In this document: one piece after another, positions 10,496 to 21,204 of the stretch
How positions within the stretch are numbered: position 1 is the first letter of the stretch
Layout: every line of letters starts with the position of its first letter
Source of the DNA: Parus major
Taxonomy: Eukaryota > Chordata > Aves > Passeriformes > Paridae
Length of the DNA: 64,000 bases
NCBI RefSeq assembly: GCF_001522545.3
Contig: NC_031770.1
Span: 27,959,747-28,023,746, forward strand
Direction: 5' to 3'
Position numbers and translations under genes: made by a program
The notes under the pieces: generated by a model
What the model saw: the letters and a program-made list of their open reading frames with translations, nothing else
What the model was told of the DNA's origin: nothing
Database searches by the model: none

Positions 10496-13230
10496 CTGGG
10501 GCCAATGTGTGGGGCAAAGAGCCTTCCCAGGGCACAGAACAAGGGTTGAGGTTGAAGGTCAGGGATGGGAGAAGACACAGGAGGACGCTGAGATTCATGG
10601 GCAGTCAGGCAGCTGCAAGTGAGGCTCAAAATGCAGCCAATCCTGGTTTTCATCATGGCACCTCTCAAGCAGCCACAAGATGACAACTAGCTTTCAACAA
10701 CAGCAGACAAGGGCAGAGTGAAAAAGGGCCTGTGCCCAACTGCAGGCAGTAATAGGAGAGGCAGTAACCTGACTGCCCTCCTCCATAGCAACACCCTGAC
10801 CAATCTGCACTCCTTTATAACCCTGAGCAATACAGGATCCTTGTGCATATGCTCCCTGACTGATAGGGCAGTACTAGAGGTACCTGCTGGAGGTAAGAAA
10901 TCTCCAGATCCTCAACTCTCTTCTTGCAGAGGAGCATTTTTAGATTGGAGTTTACATCCAGCTCTCGGGATGACCAGGCCTCATCTGGCTTAGTCCAAGA
11001 CGCCATTTTGGATCACAGCATGTGGTGGTTTGGTCCTGATGCACAAGGCAAAGCTCTGTAGATGTATTTCCAGAACAAAAATGAATAGAGCCTGCTGCCA
11101 GAGAGGGGAACTCATTCCTACCACCCTGTTGCTTGGGCCAGCTGCCTCTCTGTAGTCTGGGAGAACATCCTAGCCAGCCTGCCCTTCTCCTTGGATACAC
11201 CATGCCTGGGACTTTGCTTTGACTAGGAAAGGGTGTTAAGAGTTGTTGCTGCTGCCTGCAACAGCAGAGAGCTTGCCATAAATCTCCCTGACAGCCCCTG
11301 GTGAGCAACCCCAGACCAGCTCCTGCAGAGGCTCCTGAGAGTGCAAACAATACACACCTGACATTAAAGGCTCATGTGTTCACTCTAATGGCATTTGGAC
11401 TGCTGGGTACTGCTCACAAAACGAAGCCTAATATGGGCCCTGTGCTAATGGAAATCATTAACCAGAGTCCTCAATTTGCTAAGCAACGTATTTACACAGC
11501 TGGAGAATGGCCTGAGTCAGACTCACACGGCTGCCACAGGAGAGCACACAGGCTCAGACATATACTCTGTCAAATACACATGCTCACTTGCACATACCTG
11601 CCCTCACACACCTCAGGTTCTCCTCAGTACACAGGCACTTCCCTGGTCACTTGTCCACATCCCTCTGTGCACATGCAGACTCACCCTGACTTGGAAATCA
11701 CAAGGGCTGTTCCACTCATACAAATCCTACCTGCTTGTAAAGTAATTCAAGACATACAGGGCCAGTACTTCACAGCATCTGTCTAAGGCATATCTAAGGC
11801 ACCATAGCTCATCACTGGCTTGTATAGCTGTTCAGAACACAAGGTTGCTCCAGCACCTAAAGATACCCGCACTGCCCCACTGCACACCTTATTTGAGTTA
11901 GATGAGCTCCTAAGGGAGGTAAACTTGTCTTACACACTTTTCAAGCAACTGTGCACAGATAAGCAATAGTATTATCACCTTTAAATACAGTGGGGCAAAT
12001 AAAAAAACAGGTTTAAAACATATCTGAAGTGTATAAACAAAGAAGCACACCTAAATATAGTGAGTGGAGGGAGGCCTCAAAGAAGGCCATCAAAGAGTAA
12101 ACATCACAAAAGAAATGTCAATTTCAATCATATTAGCAGCTTTCAGAAAACAGACAAATGCACAACTGTTCCATAAACCCATCCGTAATGTAATTGTACA
12201 TTTTGGCAAGGAAAGAGTATATGGCAAGAAGACAAACATGTAAAGCTACATCTGTTAATATGAAGCCATATTCCTCCTAGAAATAGGTCTCTTCTATGAA
12301 GTCTGGGAAAATATCCCAGACGATTTTGGTCTCGTGGTTCCACAGAATCATAGTTCTTTGAACAAAGCAAAAGTGAGCACAGGTCAAAGTGAGCTTTCAG
12401 CTGTGGGAATAACAATCCCCACAGGAGGGTGGAAATGCAGTTACCCAACACAACAATGTCTTTGAAGGGAGTGGTGTGTGGGAGTGGTGTGCTAGGGATA
12501 ATGGAAAATTAAGAGGACTCTTTGGTCCTCTTTCTTAAGACTTCTAGTATACTGGTGGGATTCAAAACCAGATCAGCTTGTGCATTCTGCCAACCCATCC
12601 CCTACTCAAGGCCAATCCAGCATGACACAGCACAGGAGTACCTTCTTTCCTACTCTTAAGCCCCAGTGGGTGGGAAATGCTGCTGAGCCCTGTTTAAAGG
12701 ATGCTGCCTTCCAGTGGCAGGTGAATGATCCCTTTGCAGTCTGTAGACTCACTTTATAAAAGTGAGTATAAAGTGTAAAAGTCCTTTGGGATGAAAGGCA
12801 CCATGTAATTGCAAGTTGTGAAGGCATATCTGATTCCCACCACCATCCTCTATGGAAAGGAATAAATCACCAGAATAGCTTTGGCAAGGACAGATGCCTG
12901 CTTGGGACACTACCTGTTTGTGAGACAGCTGACTTGCCCAGGAGTTGGCAGAGCCAGAGGTAGCACCAATATTCAGGCAGGGCACAGAAAGAGTAAAGGC
13001 TGTCAGACTCCACAGAGGAACATGTACGGGTACACTGATTTAACTCCACTTTGTCCTCCTTCCTCTCACCCCTGCTAAGTGTTAGAAAATAAACTTATTT
13101 ACTCTTCAAATTTGATGTGGGAAGCCATCAGCTTAGAGCAAGGAAAGGAGGCCACATGCCTGCTCCTAGTTACATCTGTAATTCCAAACATGGTTGTGAC
13201 CAGGCTGTCATGAATAAAATCTCTCAAGAA
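10496..13230. other. Intronic sequence
   Basis: No gene, exon or repeat family could be supported. A short CACAGAATCATAG near 12341-12354 resembles the end of an antisense CR1 but is too short to call. The open frames on either strand are unremarkable. Confidence 0.4.
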
Positions 13231-13740
13231 ATCCACCCCGGTTAAAACACTGTGTTTAGTTATGTACAGTTAATGTTCTTATCCCATTTGTAAACCTTGT
13301 TTGTTGTACCCCTTGTTTACCCCGATAGTTGTTAGTAATGTTAATTACTTACCAGTTGTTGAAGTGTTTTAAAAGTTCTTATAGGACCTACCTCTACCCC
13401 TTCCCTTTACTTCCCTGTTACTATGTAACAAAGCTGCTCCCAGGGGGCTGTGTGCCTGAGTAATATGCAAACTAAGGCATGCAAGACACCAAAACAATGA
13501 GCTAACAGAGAAATAAAAGAACAAAGAAACATATTCTAGCAAGCTATGGTGAAAGATCATCTTCCTGCATCACCTAAGCCTACTTAGAGACCATCTTCCT
13601 GCATCACCATGACCTCAGAGGACTGGAAAGGACTGACTCCCCCCTAGACAATAAGCCAGAACAACAGGCCTCCTGGCTACTCTCATGAGCATGGAAACCC
13701 CACCTGTGCAGTGTGTGCTGCAAAGCTGAATCGTGCCTCT
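13231..13740 (+). repeat. Possible LTR or other interspersed repeat (weak)
   Basis: A block differing in style from its flanks. It opens with GGTTAAAACACTGTGTTTAG and repeated TTGT/TACCCC wording, has A-rich sequence with AATAAA near 13512, and ends with U5-like CTGAATCGTGCCTCTTTC. It carries two copies of ATCTTCCTGCATCACC about 35 bases apart (near 13560 and 13594). The layout suggests a degraded LTR, but I have no clear termini or target duplication. Confidence 0.25.
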
Positions 13741-13916
13741 TTCTTGGAACTACCGGTGTGGAAATGGCTGTGGTCCAAGCAAACCCTCAGGCACCCCCCA
13801 CCCCAAAGCTGAGTCCTAAAGAAGGCATAATAACAGGAGTGTGTCTCCTGGCCAATTTATTTCAAGGCTACTTCCCAACATCTCTGCCTCAGTTTCTCCA
13901 ATGCATAATACATACA

Positions 13917-14434
13917 TGTCCTAGTTTCTGCTGGGATAAAATTAATTTTCTGCCTAGTAGCTGGTGTATCCTTTGGCTTAGATTTAGGGTAAGAATAATG
14001 GTAACAGCAATAATTAAAAATATCAGTCTGTTAAACAGTGTTTATACTAAGTTAAGGACTTCTCAGCTTCTCATGCCCTGGTATTGAGAAGGTTTGGAAG
14101 AGTATAAGAAGCTGGGAAGGAAGCAGCCAGGACAACTGACCCAAACTGGACAAAGGACTTTCCCATACCATATGTTGGCATAAGCTGGTGCTTTGCCTTC
14201 CCAGGTAACCATGATGCAGTCCTGCTTTTTTGGAGATGGCTGAACACCTGCATACCCAAGGGAAGCAGTGAATGAATTCCTTGTTTTGATTTGCTTGCAT
14301 GCACAGTTTTTGCTTTCTCTATTAAATTGTCTTTATCTCACCCCACAAGCCATCTCACATTTACTTTCCCAGTTCTCTCCCCCATCCCATGGAGTTGCAA
14401 GATAGCAACTTCGTTGTGGGGTTAAGCCACAACA
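13917..14434 (+). mobile_element. Solo LTR of an avian ERVL-type element
   Basis: Starts TGTCCTAGTTTCTGCTGGG and ends GGGGTTAAGCCACAACA, the usual termini of a very common avian ERVL-type LTR. Inside are other recognisable blocks: TTAAGGACTTCTCAGCTTCTC, CCAAACTGGACAAAGGACTT, and a poly(A) region near ATTAAATTGTCTTTATCTC. The middle, where the TATA region is expected, looks shortened. Flanks are ATACA upstream and GCACA downstream, a possible 5-bp target duplication with two transitions. No internal retroviral sequence adjoins it, so it is a solo LTR, antisense to the host gene. Confidence 0.85.
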
Positions 14435-17400
14435 GCACACCACAGCCAGGTAGCTGGGATGAATTAATTAAACTTCTAGGTGTTTCAACCTTCTGATGAG
14501 AGGTGATTTCTTTTCAATTACAGTCTTGCTTCAGGCATTTTTAAAGAAACAGTCATTGGCAAGCAGGACCAGCTCCTCCAGTGGAGCAACAATTCACACT
14601 TAACTGCCTATTCATTAACTCTGATAGGGCCTCTAATAATGTATTCCAGTTGCAGACCTGAAGCAGCCTAAGGAGGAGCTTTTCACAGGCAAACTCCTTT
14701 CCTCCTGAAAGTCTGTCTTCTACCCCCAGGTTCATACAGAATTTTATTCCAAGGCATAGTTTAAAAATAGACCATGCCAGACCTTCATTTTATAACTACT
14801 TTTTTCCTTTTTCTTCTGAGAAAAACAAAGGTCGTCTCTAAATGTTGTTCTGACAAGGAACCCAAAACTTTGCAGTGAGCACCATTTTCTTATGTTTTTC
14901 ATCACCCTTCCCTAAAAGACTGAAAGACCTCTCTGCCATCACTAACATAAGGCTAACACCTATTTCTTTCCATACCACCACATTGCAAAGAGCAGTTCAA
15001 TGTTTTACAAACATATCACTGTTCCTCTTAGAAAGGTTAAAAAATACATTTTTAAAAATCAAACATTTGCAAATGTGTGTGCAGAGTTCTCAGGTGGCAA
15101 CTACCAGACTTACAGAGGTGCCACGAGACAGACAACACTGAACCTTTTTGGAAGATACTTCAAAGGGCCTAGCAGATGCTTATTGGTCACCTGCCCAAAA
15201 GCAGAAATAGCCAGTTTTAGCTCTGGGTCCTTGCTGGCAGCAGCATGATAAGCCTTTCTTCTCCTCTCACACACATCTTTAGATATGTCTTTGACAAAGC
15301 TTACTTGAAGCTTTGATTTTTCCTGCCTGACAACCTGAAGGAAAGACGCTGCACAAATAAAAGGGACAGATGGGTCATTCAGAAGAGCAGTCTATTGTTG
15401 CTCACTGGCCAGGTTGGGGAACTCGCCACTCCAGGGTCCCAGTAAAGATCATGCTCTGAAGGCAAAAAAAAAATCTCTTAGGAACAAGTGAATGAACCCG
15501 TATTTCCCTATTAGTCAGCTGTGCCTTGGACCTACTTTTTTTCTTCTGATAAGACATTGCCTGTGCTTCCTGCATTCCTGCAGCAATACCTGCAATACCA
15601 CAGGGTCTGCATGTGCCTGAGCAGGAGAAGGAGCAGGCACAAGAGTTGCCCCAAACAAACACAGACACAGGCGAGGCACAATCTGGCCCTAAATCTCCAA
15701 GTGCATCTAAGTAGACTCCTTAGTTTTGGTCTGTACAGAAGTGACACTACCTCACCTCTCTTTCCTCTCCACCCTCCCCGTTCCAGCCCTTGCTGTGTTG
15801 CAGAAACACCCTCCTCTCAGAGAGATCACAGCAGCTGCCTCATAGTCCTCCTCCCTTGGAGCCAGGAACCTCAGGTACCATGCTTCCGACAGAGCCCGCA
15901 CGTAGTGTGTACTTGGGATTGTGCAGCTTCCAGTTTGCATGAGGCCAAGGCAAGCAGATTCCCTCTGGCCAGGTAGGCTGGCACTGAGCAGCACACTGCT
16001 TTCAACTTGAAGGGTACACAAATTGAACTTGCAAAGTGAGGATTAATTAGCTTGGCATGAGCAGACTGCAAACACATGCTGACATAGTGCACTTGCCTCT
16101 GGACAAACCACCCTAGCTGTGGAAGCAGGAAATGGGTGTACTATGGGAGAAGTGTGTGGGAAAAGAGGATCTAGGGACTGGGAGAGACAACAGGTGCCAG
16201 GTTCCCACAGCCACATGAACAAAAAGGGAGTAGGAATAACTGCAGTGCGCCTGGATGCAGTGAGTAGATGTGCCTCATCAGCCATCTTGGACTTTAATCT
16301 TTGGCAGAAAACAGTGGCTCTCTGTGACCCTGTGCCATCCCCTAAATCTCTCTCTCTGCTCCATCACCCAGATATGACCCAGAAGACATTAAATCCCTCT
16401 CTCTGTGAAACATGCCTTGCTATTTTCCATTCCCTTGAACCGCAGTGCCAGTAGCCATAGCCACCATTGACACAGAAGCAACTGGGCTGCACCTTTTTTC
16501 TACCACTCCCCACCTCTCCCTATTCTTAAACCAGACCCACAACCCACATCAGACCACAAAGAAGGAACTGCTGAAAACAGGAAGTCAGCCTCCTCACTCA
16601 CCAGATACTTGCTACTTACATGCTGCAGTGTGGATTACAGAGCTCTTCGTTATTCCACAAAGGCTATTCTGTGGGCACTTACATGATTCAACAGGTGCAA
16701 GGGTATACACAGCAGGAATTTTTGAAAAGAAGGAAGCAATAAAAGTTCTTATCCTTAAGGAAACAGAAGAGAGACATGACAGTCCCACTTCTACCTGCTA
16801 TGGGCAGGCTAAAGGCTGGTTAGCCTCTGCCATGAAATCCAGTAAAAGCCAAATATTTTGAGTACTTTTTAACAGTGAGGCATTCCGCCCTTGGCTACAC
16901 TAGATACTTCCCCACACTGAGGAAACTCTGGACAGTGTCTTTTGTCAGGAACTGTTCAGAACAAAGACTGGGATTCTCCAGTACCTACTATCATCTTCAG
17001 CAGGCAGTTCAGTGGCTGGGTTGGGAGGAGCGTAGAATACCCAAAGGGATGTTCATGTTCCCACTTAGCAGATGCCCTTCTCCATTTTGCTCAGCAGAGG
17101 CATGCCCATCAACTGGAGACAAGACACCACTGGGGAAACTGGAATACCAAAATCCCCATGAGGGGCTTCTGACCATGAAGTAATCCAAAGTTGTTACTGG
17201 CCAGGAGGCAAGTCTCTCTTGTTGATTCTAAGACCAGGGTAAGGTTTAGACACTCAGTCACATACTAGAAAAACCAGGAAGGTTTGGGAAACTGTTAGCA
17301 AGATGCAGTTTGGGATTTCTGCTGCCTGAGATGCCCAAGCTGTTTATACTCATGGTAGGTATAAGGACACAAGTCTAGAAACATGGCTTAACGTTCTCCT

Positions 17401-18345
17401 TACCCTACCTCTCTTCAGGTGAGTCACACTTTCTGCTGGTTTCTCAGTGTAACTCATTCTGAAATTGCAATCATGGTATTTATCTGCATATTTATATGCA
17501 TCCAATGCTAAATGCTTGCACAGCTCCTTGGGAGCCTGGGATGGAAGGGGAACACCTGTGTTTATTTGTATATATATATATGCCTACACACACTGAACCT
17601 TCTGATTTTTTAGAAATCTTTACTTTGTGCTGAGCAGCCAGAATAAAAGATTTGCACCAATACTGCTCTGTCACCTGGTATGCCTTGCACTTGTGAATAG
17701 CTCAGGTATCTGCCTAGAAGGCTCAAACCAGCATATCTCCTGCTCAGCTCCAAGCTGAAAAGGTCCATTGCTTTAGGACAAAAATAGCCAGCATGTTTCT
17801 GCAGTGGCCTTTTAGGATGCAGAGTAAGCAATAAGAAACGAGGAAGTCATTTGAGGGATCTGGTCCCTGTCCAAGCAGAGGGCATTCTCTCAGCATTGAT
17901 AAGATCAAGGCAAAAGCACAGGAGATTAATGTTCTGATTTAAAATTCTTACTTTTACATAGCAGAAAACATCTCCCTGATCAGCCAGGTTATCAGATTGG
18001 CCTTGAAATCCTTCCTTTCTGCCAGCCCCAACAAGATCCTTGAGACACAACTGGTAAGTCCCTGGGTGTCTTCTACCCACCTACTGCTGTTAATATAAGC
18101 ACAGCTCCACCAATCCCATTCAGAGACTGCATGTAGAAGTTTGTCAAGGAAGAACAAAAATAGGAAAAATGACAGACTTTTAACCCTCATCCCAAGATGG
18201 CCTGGATAATTGAAGAGAATTGTATTATAGATACACTGGAAGACAGGTCTCTGTTTCAGAGCTGGCCAAGCCTGGTCTAGGGCAGAGGCAGTTACACCCC
18301 AGAAGCACATGGTCATCCTCCTTCCAGTGCCAAGGAAGTATCTCC
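14435..18345. other. Intronic sequence between LTR copies
   Basis: About 3.9 kb with many short open frames on both strands but no exon I can support. Two weak minus-strand exon candidates (near 15.2 and 17.7 kb) are recorded as rejected. The transcript model still needs at least one exon between 10.5 and 29 kb, entering in phase 2 and leaving in phase 0, so a real exon may hide here. Confidence 0.4.
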
Positions 18346-18349
18346 ATTA
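18346..18349 (+). repeat. 5' target-site duplication of the provirus (ATTA)
   Basis: The four bases before the 5' LTR read ATTA, and the four after the 3' LTR (26796-26799) read ATTG. A 4-bp duplication is usual for gammaretroviral integrases. Three of four bases match, consistent with one later transition. Confidence 0.55.
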
Positions 18350-18829
18350 TAACAGGAATGACGGATTTGTCTTTCCAAACAAGATGTGGGTCTGCTGGTA
18401 GATAAAACTAGCACTGAGAAATAAAAGAAACAATGGGAAGGTCTCCACTGATTGATGAATGGTAAAAAAGACATTTGCCTTTACAAACAAACTGTAGGTT
18501 TGCTGATAAATGAAAATTGGATATTGAAAGATGAAAGAAACAATGGGCAACACCATAAATTCCATAAGAATTAAGAGGGAGGGTTATACATTAGAGGGGA
18601 ATCTTAGGTATCAGGAAGTACCTGATACCTCTCAAGTACCTCAGCTGATGGGGAGAGAGGGACATACGGCTGGGAATTAGGATAAAAAGGAGGCTGTGTC
18701 TTCCAAAAATTTGAGAGACCCCAGGGGAATGTCCCATGGCCTCTCCCTTTATTCGAATAAAGTAAAAGGACTACTCTGTCTCCTTTTTGGACATAAACCT
18801 CTGGTGTTTGTGGATTAATTTTCCTGACA
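18350..18829 (+). mobile_element. 5' LTR of the provirus
   Basis: 480 bp, aligning end to end with 26299-26795. It ends in CTGACA. The start is TA where the 3' copy has the canonical TG, presumably a later mutation. A TATA-like GATAAAAAGG is at 18681 and AATAAA at 18756-18761. By eye it differs from the 3' LTR by about 6-8 % substitutions plus several short indels, which marks an old insertion. U3 holds a perfect 10-bp inverted repeat (18606-18630) missing from the 3' copy. Confidence 0.92.
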
Positions 18830-18831
18830 AA

Positions 18832-18849
18832 TGGGAGCTCTTTTCTGGA
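18832..18849 (+). promoter_or_regulatory. Putative primer-binding site
   Basis: Two bases after the 5' LTR, TGGGAGCTC resembles the start of a proline-tRNA-type site (eight of nine bases). The following nine bases are poorly conserved. The position is right; the tRNA assignment is tentative because the 3' half has decayed. Confidence 0.45.
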
Positions 18850-19046
18850 ACATTTCCACTGTCCAGGCCAGCGGGCAGCGAGCAGTGCTGAAGGTGCCTC
18901 ACCCAGTTTCAGTGATCAGCCCCCCTTGGTGGCAGCTGGCACTGGGCGATCGATTGGGTTCCCGAGACTGTCCAGGAGACAGACGAGTGGTGGACCAGGG
19001 GAATCCATGAAGAGTCCACAGGGAAGGACCACTTCAAATCTCACCG

Positions 19047-19052
19047 GTGAGT
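19047..19052 (+). promoter_or_regulatory. Putative retroviral splice donor
   Basis: CCG followed by GTGAGT in the leader, nine bases before the first gag-like ATG. This fits the major donor used for subgenomic env mRNA. It is inferred from consensus only. Confidence 0.4.
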
Positions 19053-19055
19053 AAA

Positions 19056-19250
19056 ATGGGATTTTCAGGAAGCAAACCTGGGAAGGCACCCATGGAGGGT
19101 AGCACAGGTAAACCTGGGAAGGCACCCATGGAGGGTAGCACAGGTAAAACAAGGCACCCATGGAGGGTTGCAAGGGTACACCCAGGAAGGGGCCATGGCA
19201 AAAGGGATGACAATCCCAAAATATCTCCAAAGAATCCCTTGGAAGAATAA
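19056..19250 (+). pseudogene. gag: gag remnant, N-terminal part with a 12-residue tandem repeat
   Basis: The frame opens with MGFSGSK, so Gly2 could be a myristoylation site as in retroviral matrix proteins, and runs 64 residues to a stop. It contains two exact copies of the 36-bp unit encoding KPGKAPMEGSTG (19075-19146) and a shorter third copy. After the stop no long gag frame is seen until 19746, so most of matrix and capsid is deleted or unrecognisable. The gag assignment rests on position and the N-terminal pattern. Confidence 0.5.
19075..19178 (+). repeat. 36-bp in-frame tandem repeat in gag (about 2.8 copies)
   Basis: Unit 1 is 19075-19110 and unit 2 is 19111-19146, identical to each other. 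A degenerate, shortened third copy runs to about 19178. The unit length is a multiple of three, so the encoded 12-residue segment repeats in frame. Confidence 0.9.
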
Positions 19251-19745
19251 GGAGTTGGTTTACACATTCTCCCACAGGTAATTAAGGATATAGATGCCCA
19301 AAAGGGTCAATAAGGGAAAGTCGAGAAGGGGTCTTGACACTCCATGCCCAGAGGGACAGTAAGGGGAGTTAAGGAGTCCTGACAACAGGGGATGGATGGT
19401 GTTGGTGTGTTGGAACAGAATTGATTGAAAGGGAGTATGGAGAGATACAGTTGAGGCAAGGAGCAGTAGGACCAGGCACAGAGGTGCAAGACCGAGAGCA
19501 AGGCTGGGGGTCTGTGCTGCTGCCGGCTGTGCCCACCAGGAGCGCCAGTGGGGGGAAGGAGCTGTTTGGACAATGCAGCAGGACAGGGACTAGCTCTGGT
19601 ATATGGTATGTGATAAACAGAGTGCATATAAGGAGGAAAGAATATCCAGGAAATGTAGATTGTATGTAGAAAGACTCAGATTTTCTTTTAAGGATTTTTT
19701 TTGGTTCACTGGAAAAACGAATGGTTTTGAGCTGTCGGAAAATAA

Positions 19746-20057
19746 GTACTCACAGGCAGTAGTGGGGAGGGATTAGAGGAAGAACAAAGTAAATCCCTGG
19801 GTGAACTGGTTAGAAAGATACAGAAAGTATACATTAAAAGGGATAAGGAAAATGAGAAAGCAAAGGTGAAGGTAATGGCAGAATTTTTACAGCCCAAGAG
19901 GGAAGAACCACAGGGCACAACAGGTCCCCCAGGACAGAAGGGATGGGATCAGCCACAAGGATGTGGCAGAGGCGTTCTCTCCCCAGCAGGGGAGACCCAA
20001 CCCAAACAGCAGCTGGGGAGGAACCAGTGTGCTGTCTGCAGGGCAGAGGGACACTAG
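19746..20057 (+). pseudogene. gag: gag remnant, capsid end and nucleocapsid
   Basis: A charged stretch (LEEEQSKSLGELVRKIQKVY) followed by Lys/Glu-rich sequence resembles the capsid-nucleocapsid junction of gamma-type gag. It then leads into a Gly/Pro/Gln-rich basic region and the first half of a zinc knuckle (CAVCRAEGH). The knuckle is cut by a TAG directly after the His, with another stop two codons later, and the last zinc ligand is lost. The conserved capsid core lies in the missing or degenerate interval upstream. Confidence 0.7.
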
Positions 20058-20213
20058 AAGTGAGAATATCTGCAAAAACAGCTGTACCCTCAGGAGAATG
20101 AAGTCCAGAGGATAACAGAAATGGATTGTTAGGGGTGTCAAGAGCTCCCATTGTACCAAGGACACACCACCTTCAAACCTTTGTTAACTTTTAAGGTGGG
20201 TCCAGATTGAGAG

Positions 20214-20735
20214 TGTTGCAGCGAGTGTTTACATTTATTCATACTTGCATGTTTAAGTTTGTCAGTTATATGATTCATTCTTGTGCCCTTCCCTGCTCCT
20301 TCCAAGCTGGTTTACCCCTAAGAGTTATATCCTCCCCTGAACTGCCCTTCATTGCAAATCCAACCCCTTATTCCTGAACCTTCCCTGCCTGTCACCACAA
20401 CCCTGCCCCTACCCCTTGTCCATCATTGTAAACCCTGCCCTTTTTTCTGGATCCTTCCCTGTCAATCCCTAACCCTTGAGACACCACGGGCCTATGTGAC
20501 CGGTCCTCTCCTCCCCCTCATCCCTTTTGGTCCCTGCATTGTAATCCCCTCTCTTCGCTCCTCCCTCCTGTATTCACCATTGGGTGTTTGTTCCCACCCA
20601 TTGAGTTGCTGCTCTATGAAATCCTGAACACAGACGTGCTCAGGGCTCTTCTGTCCCTGATCCCATTTGGCAATAAACCTGTTCTCAGAACCTCAAACAG
20701 AGAGCCTCCTCATCTTCCTTTGCCTGATCCTGACA
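20214..20735 (+). mobile_element. Probable nested solo LTR inside the provirus
   Basis: A C/T-rich, non-coding block interrupts the provirus between nucleocapsid and protease. It begins TGTTGCAGCGAGTG, has AATAAA at 20672-20677, and ends with CCTTTGCCTGATCCTGACA, a typical U5 ending in CA. The length (about 520 bp) suits an LTR of another, probably class II, family that recombined to a solo copy. I cannot find a clean target duplication, so the boundaries and identity are inferred. If correct, it is younger than the host provirus. Confidence 0.5.
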
Positions 20736-20859
20736 GTGGTTGATATCCTGCCTTTGCTGAGCTTATGGCTCAGAAGGTTCAACTCTGGGACCTACCCAGG
20801 CTGTTCCCCACTCCTGGCTCAAAGCTGGAGTGTTTCAGAGCTAGCCCACGTTCTGGCAG

Positions 20860-21147
20860 AACTGTGTCAGAGAGGAGGTGTATGTCCTAGTAAACACAGG
20901 GGGCTCTCAATCCACCTTAATTTTTATCCCTGATGGAGGGAAACTGTCAAAAAGATCATTGGTTATTCAAAGAGTGAGCGGAAAGGATGAGCAAGTGCAC
21001 TTTATTCAACCACTATTAATAGATGTGGAGGATGGGTTTGAAATGCATGAATTCCTGTTTGTTCCTAATTGTGATTGTAATTTACTGGGAAGGGATTTGG
21101 TGGCTGAAGTTGGAATGCAAATTAGCATTGTAAAAAATGACACATAG
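20860..21147 (+). pseudogene. pro: Retroviral protease remnant
   Basis: An open frame with VLVNTGGSQSTL in the active-site position of retropepsins and CNLLGRDLVAEVG as the second conserved block. The catalytic Asp of the usual DTG triad is Asn here (NTG), which by itself abolishes activity. The frame ends at TAG, 21145-21147. Upstream coding sequence is disrupted by the LTR-like block. Confidence 0.8.
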
Positions 21148-21204
21148 TCCAACACTGTGATATCTTAGTGTAAAATATCTGAGAAGGCTTATGCTGAAAT
21201 AAAA

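Noticed and set aside
12338..12360. CR1-like CACAGAATCATAG
   Set aside because: Only about 14 bases match; too short to call a repeat.
15188..15232. Minus-strand exon candidate (DPELKLAISAFGQ)
   Set aside because: Phase does not follow exon 29095-29187 and the donor (GTGACC) is poor.
17690..17735. Minus-strand exon candidate (QIPELFTSARHT)
   Set aside because: Entry phase fits, but two alternative acceptors give different frames and the exit phase does not reach the terminal exon.
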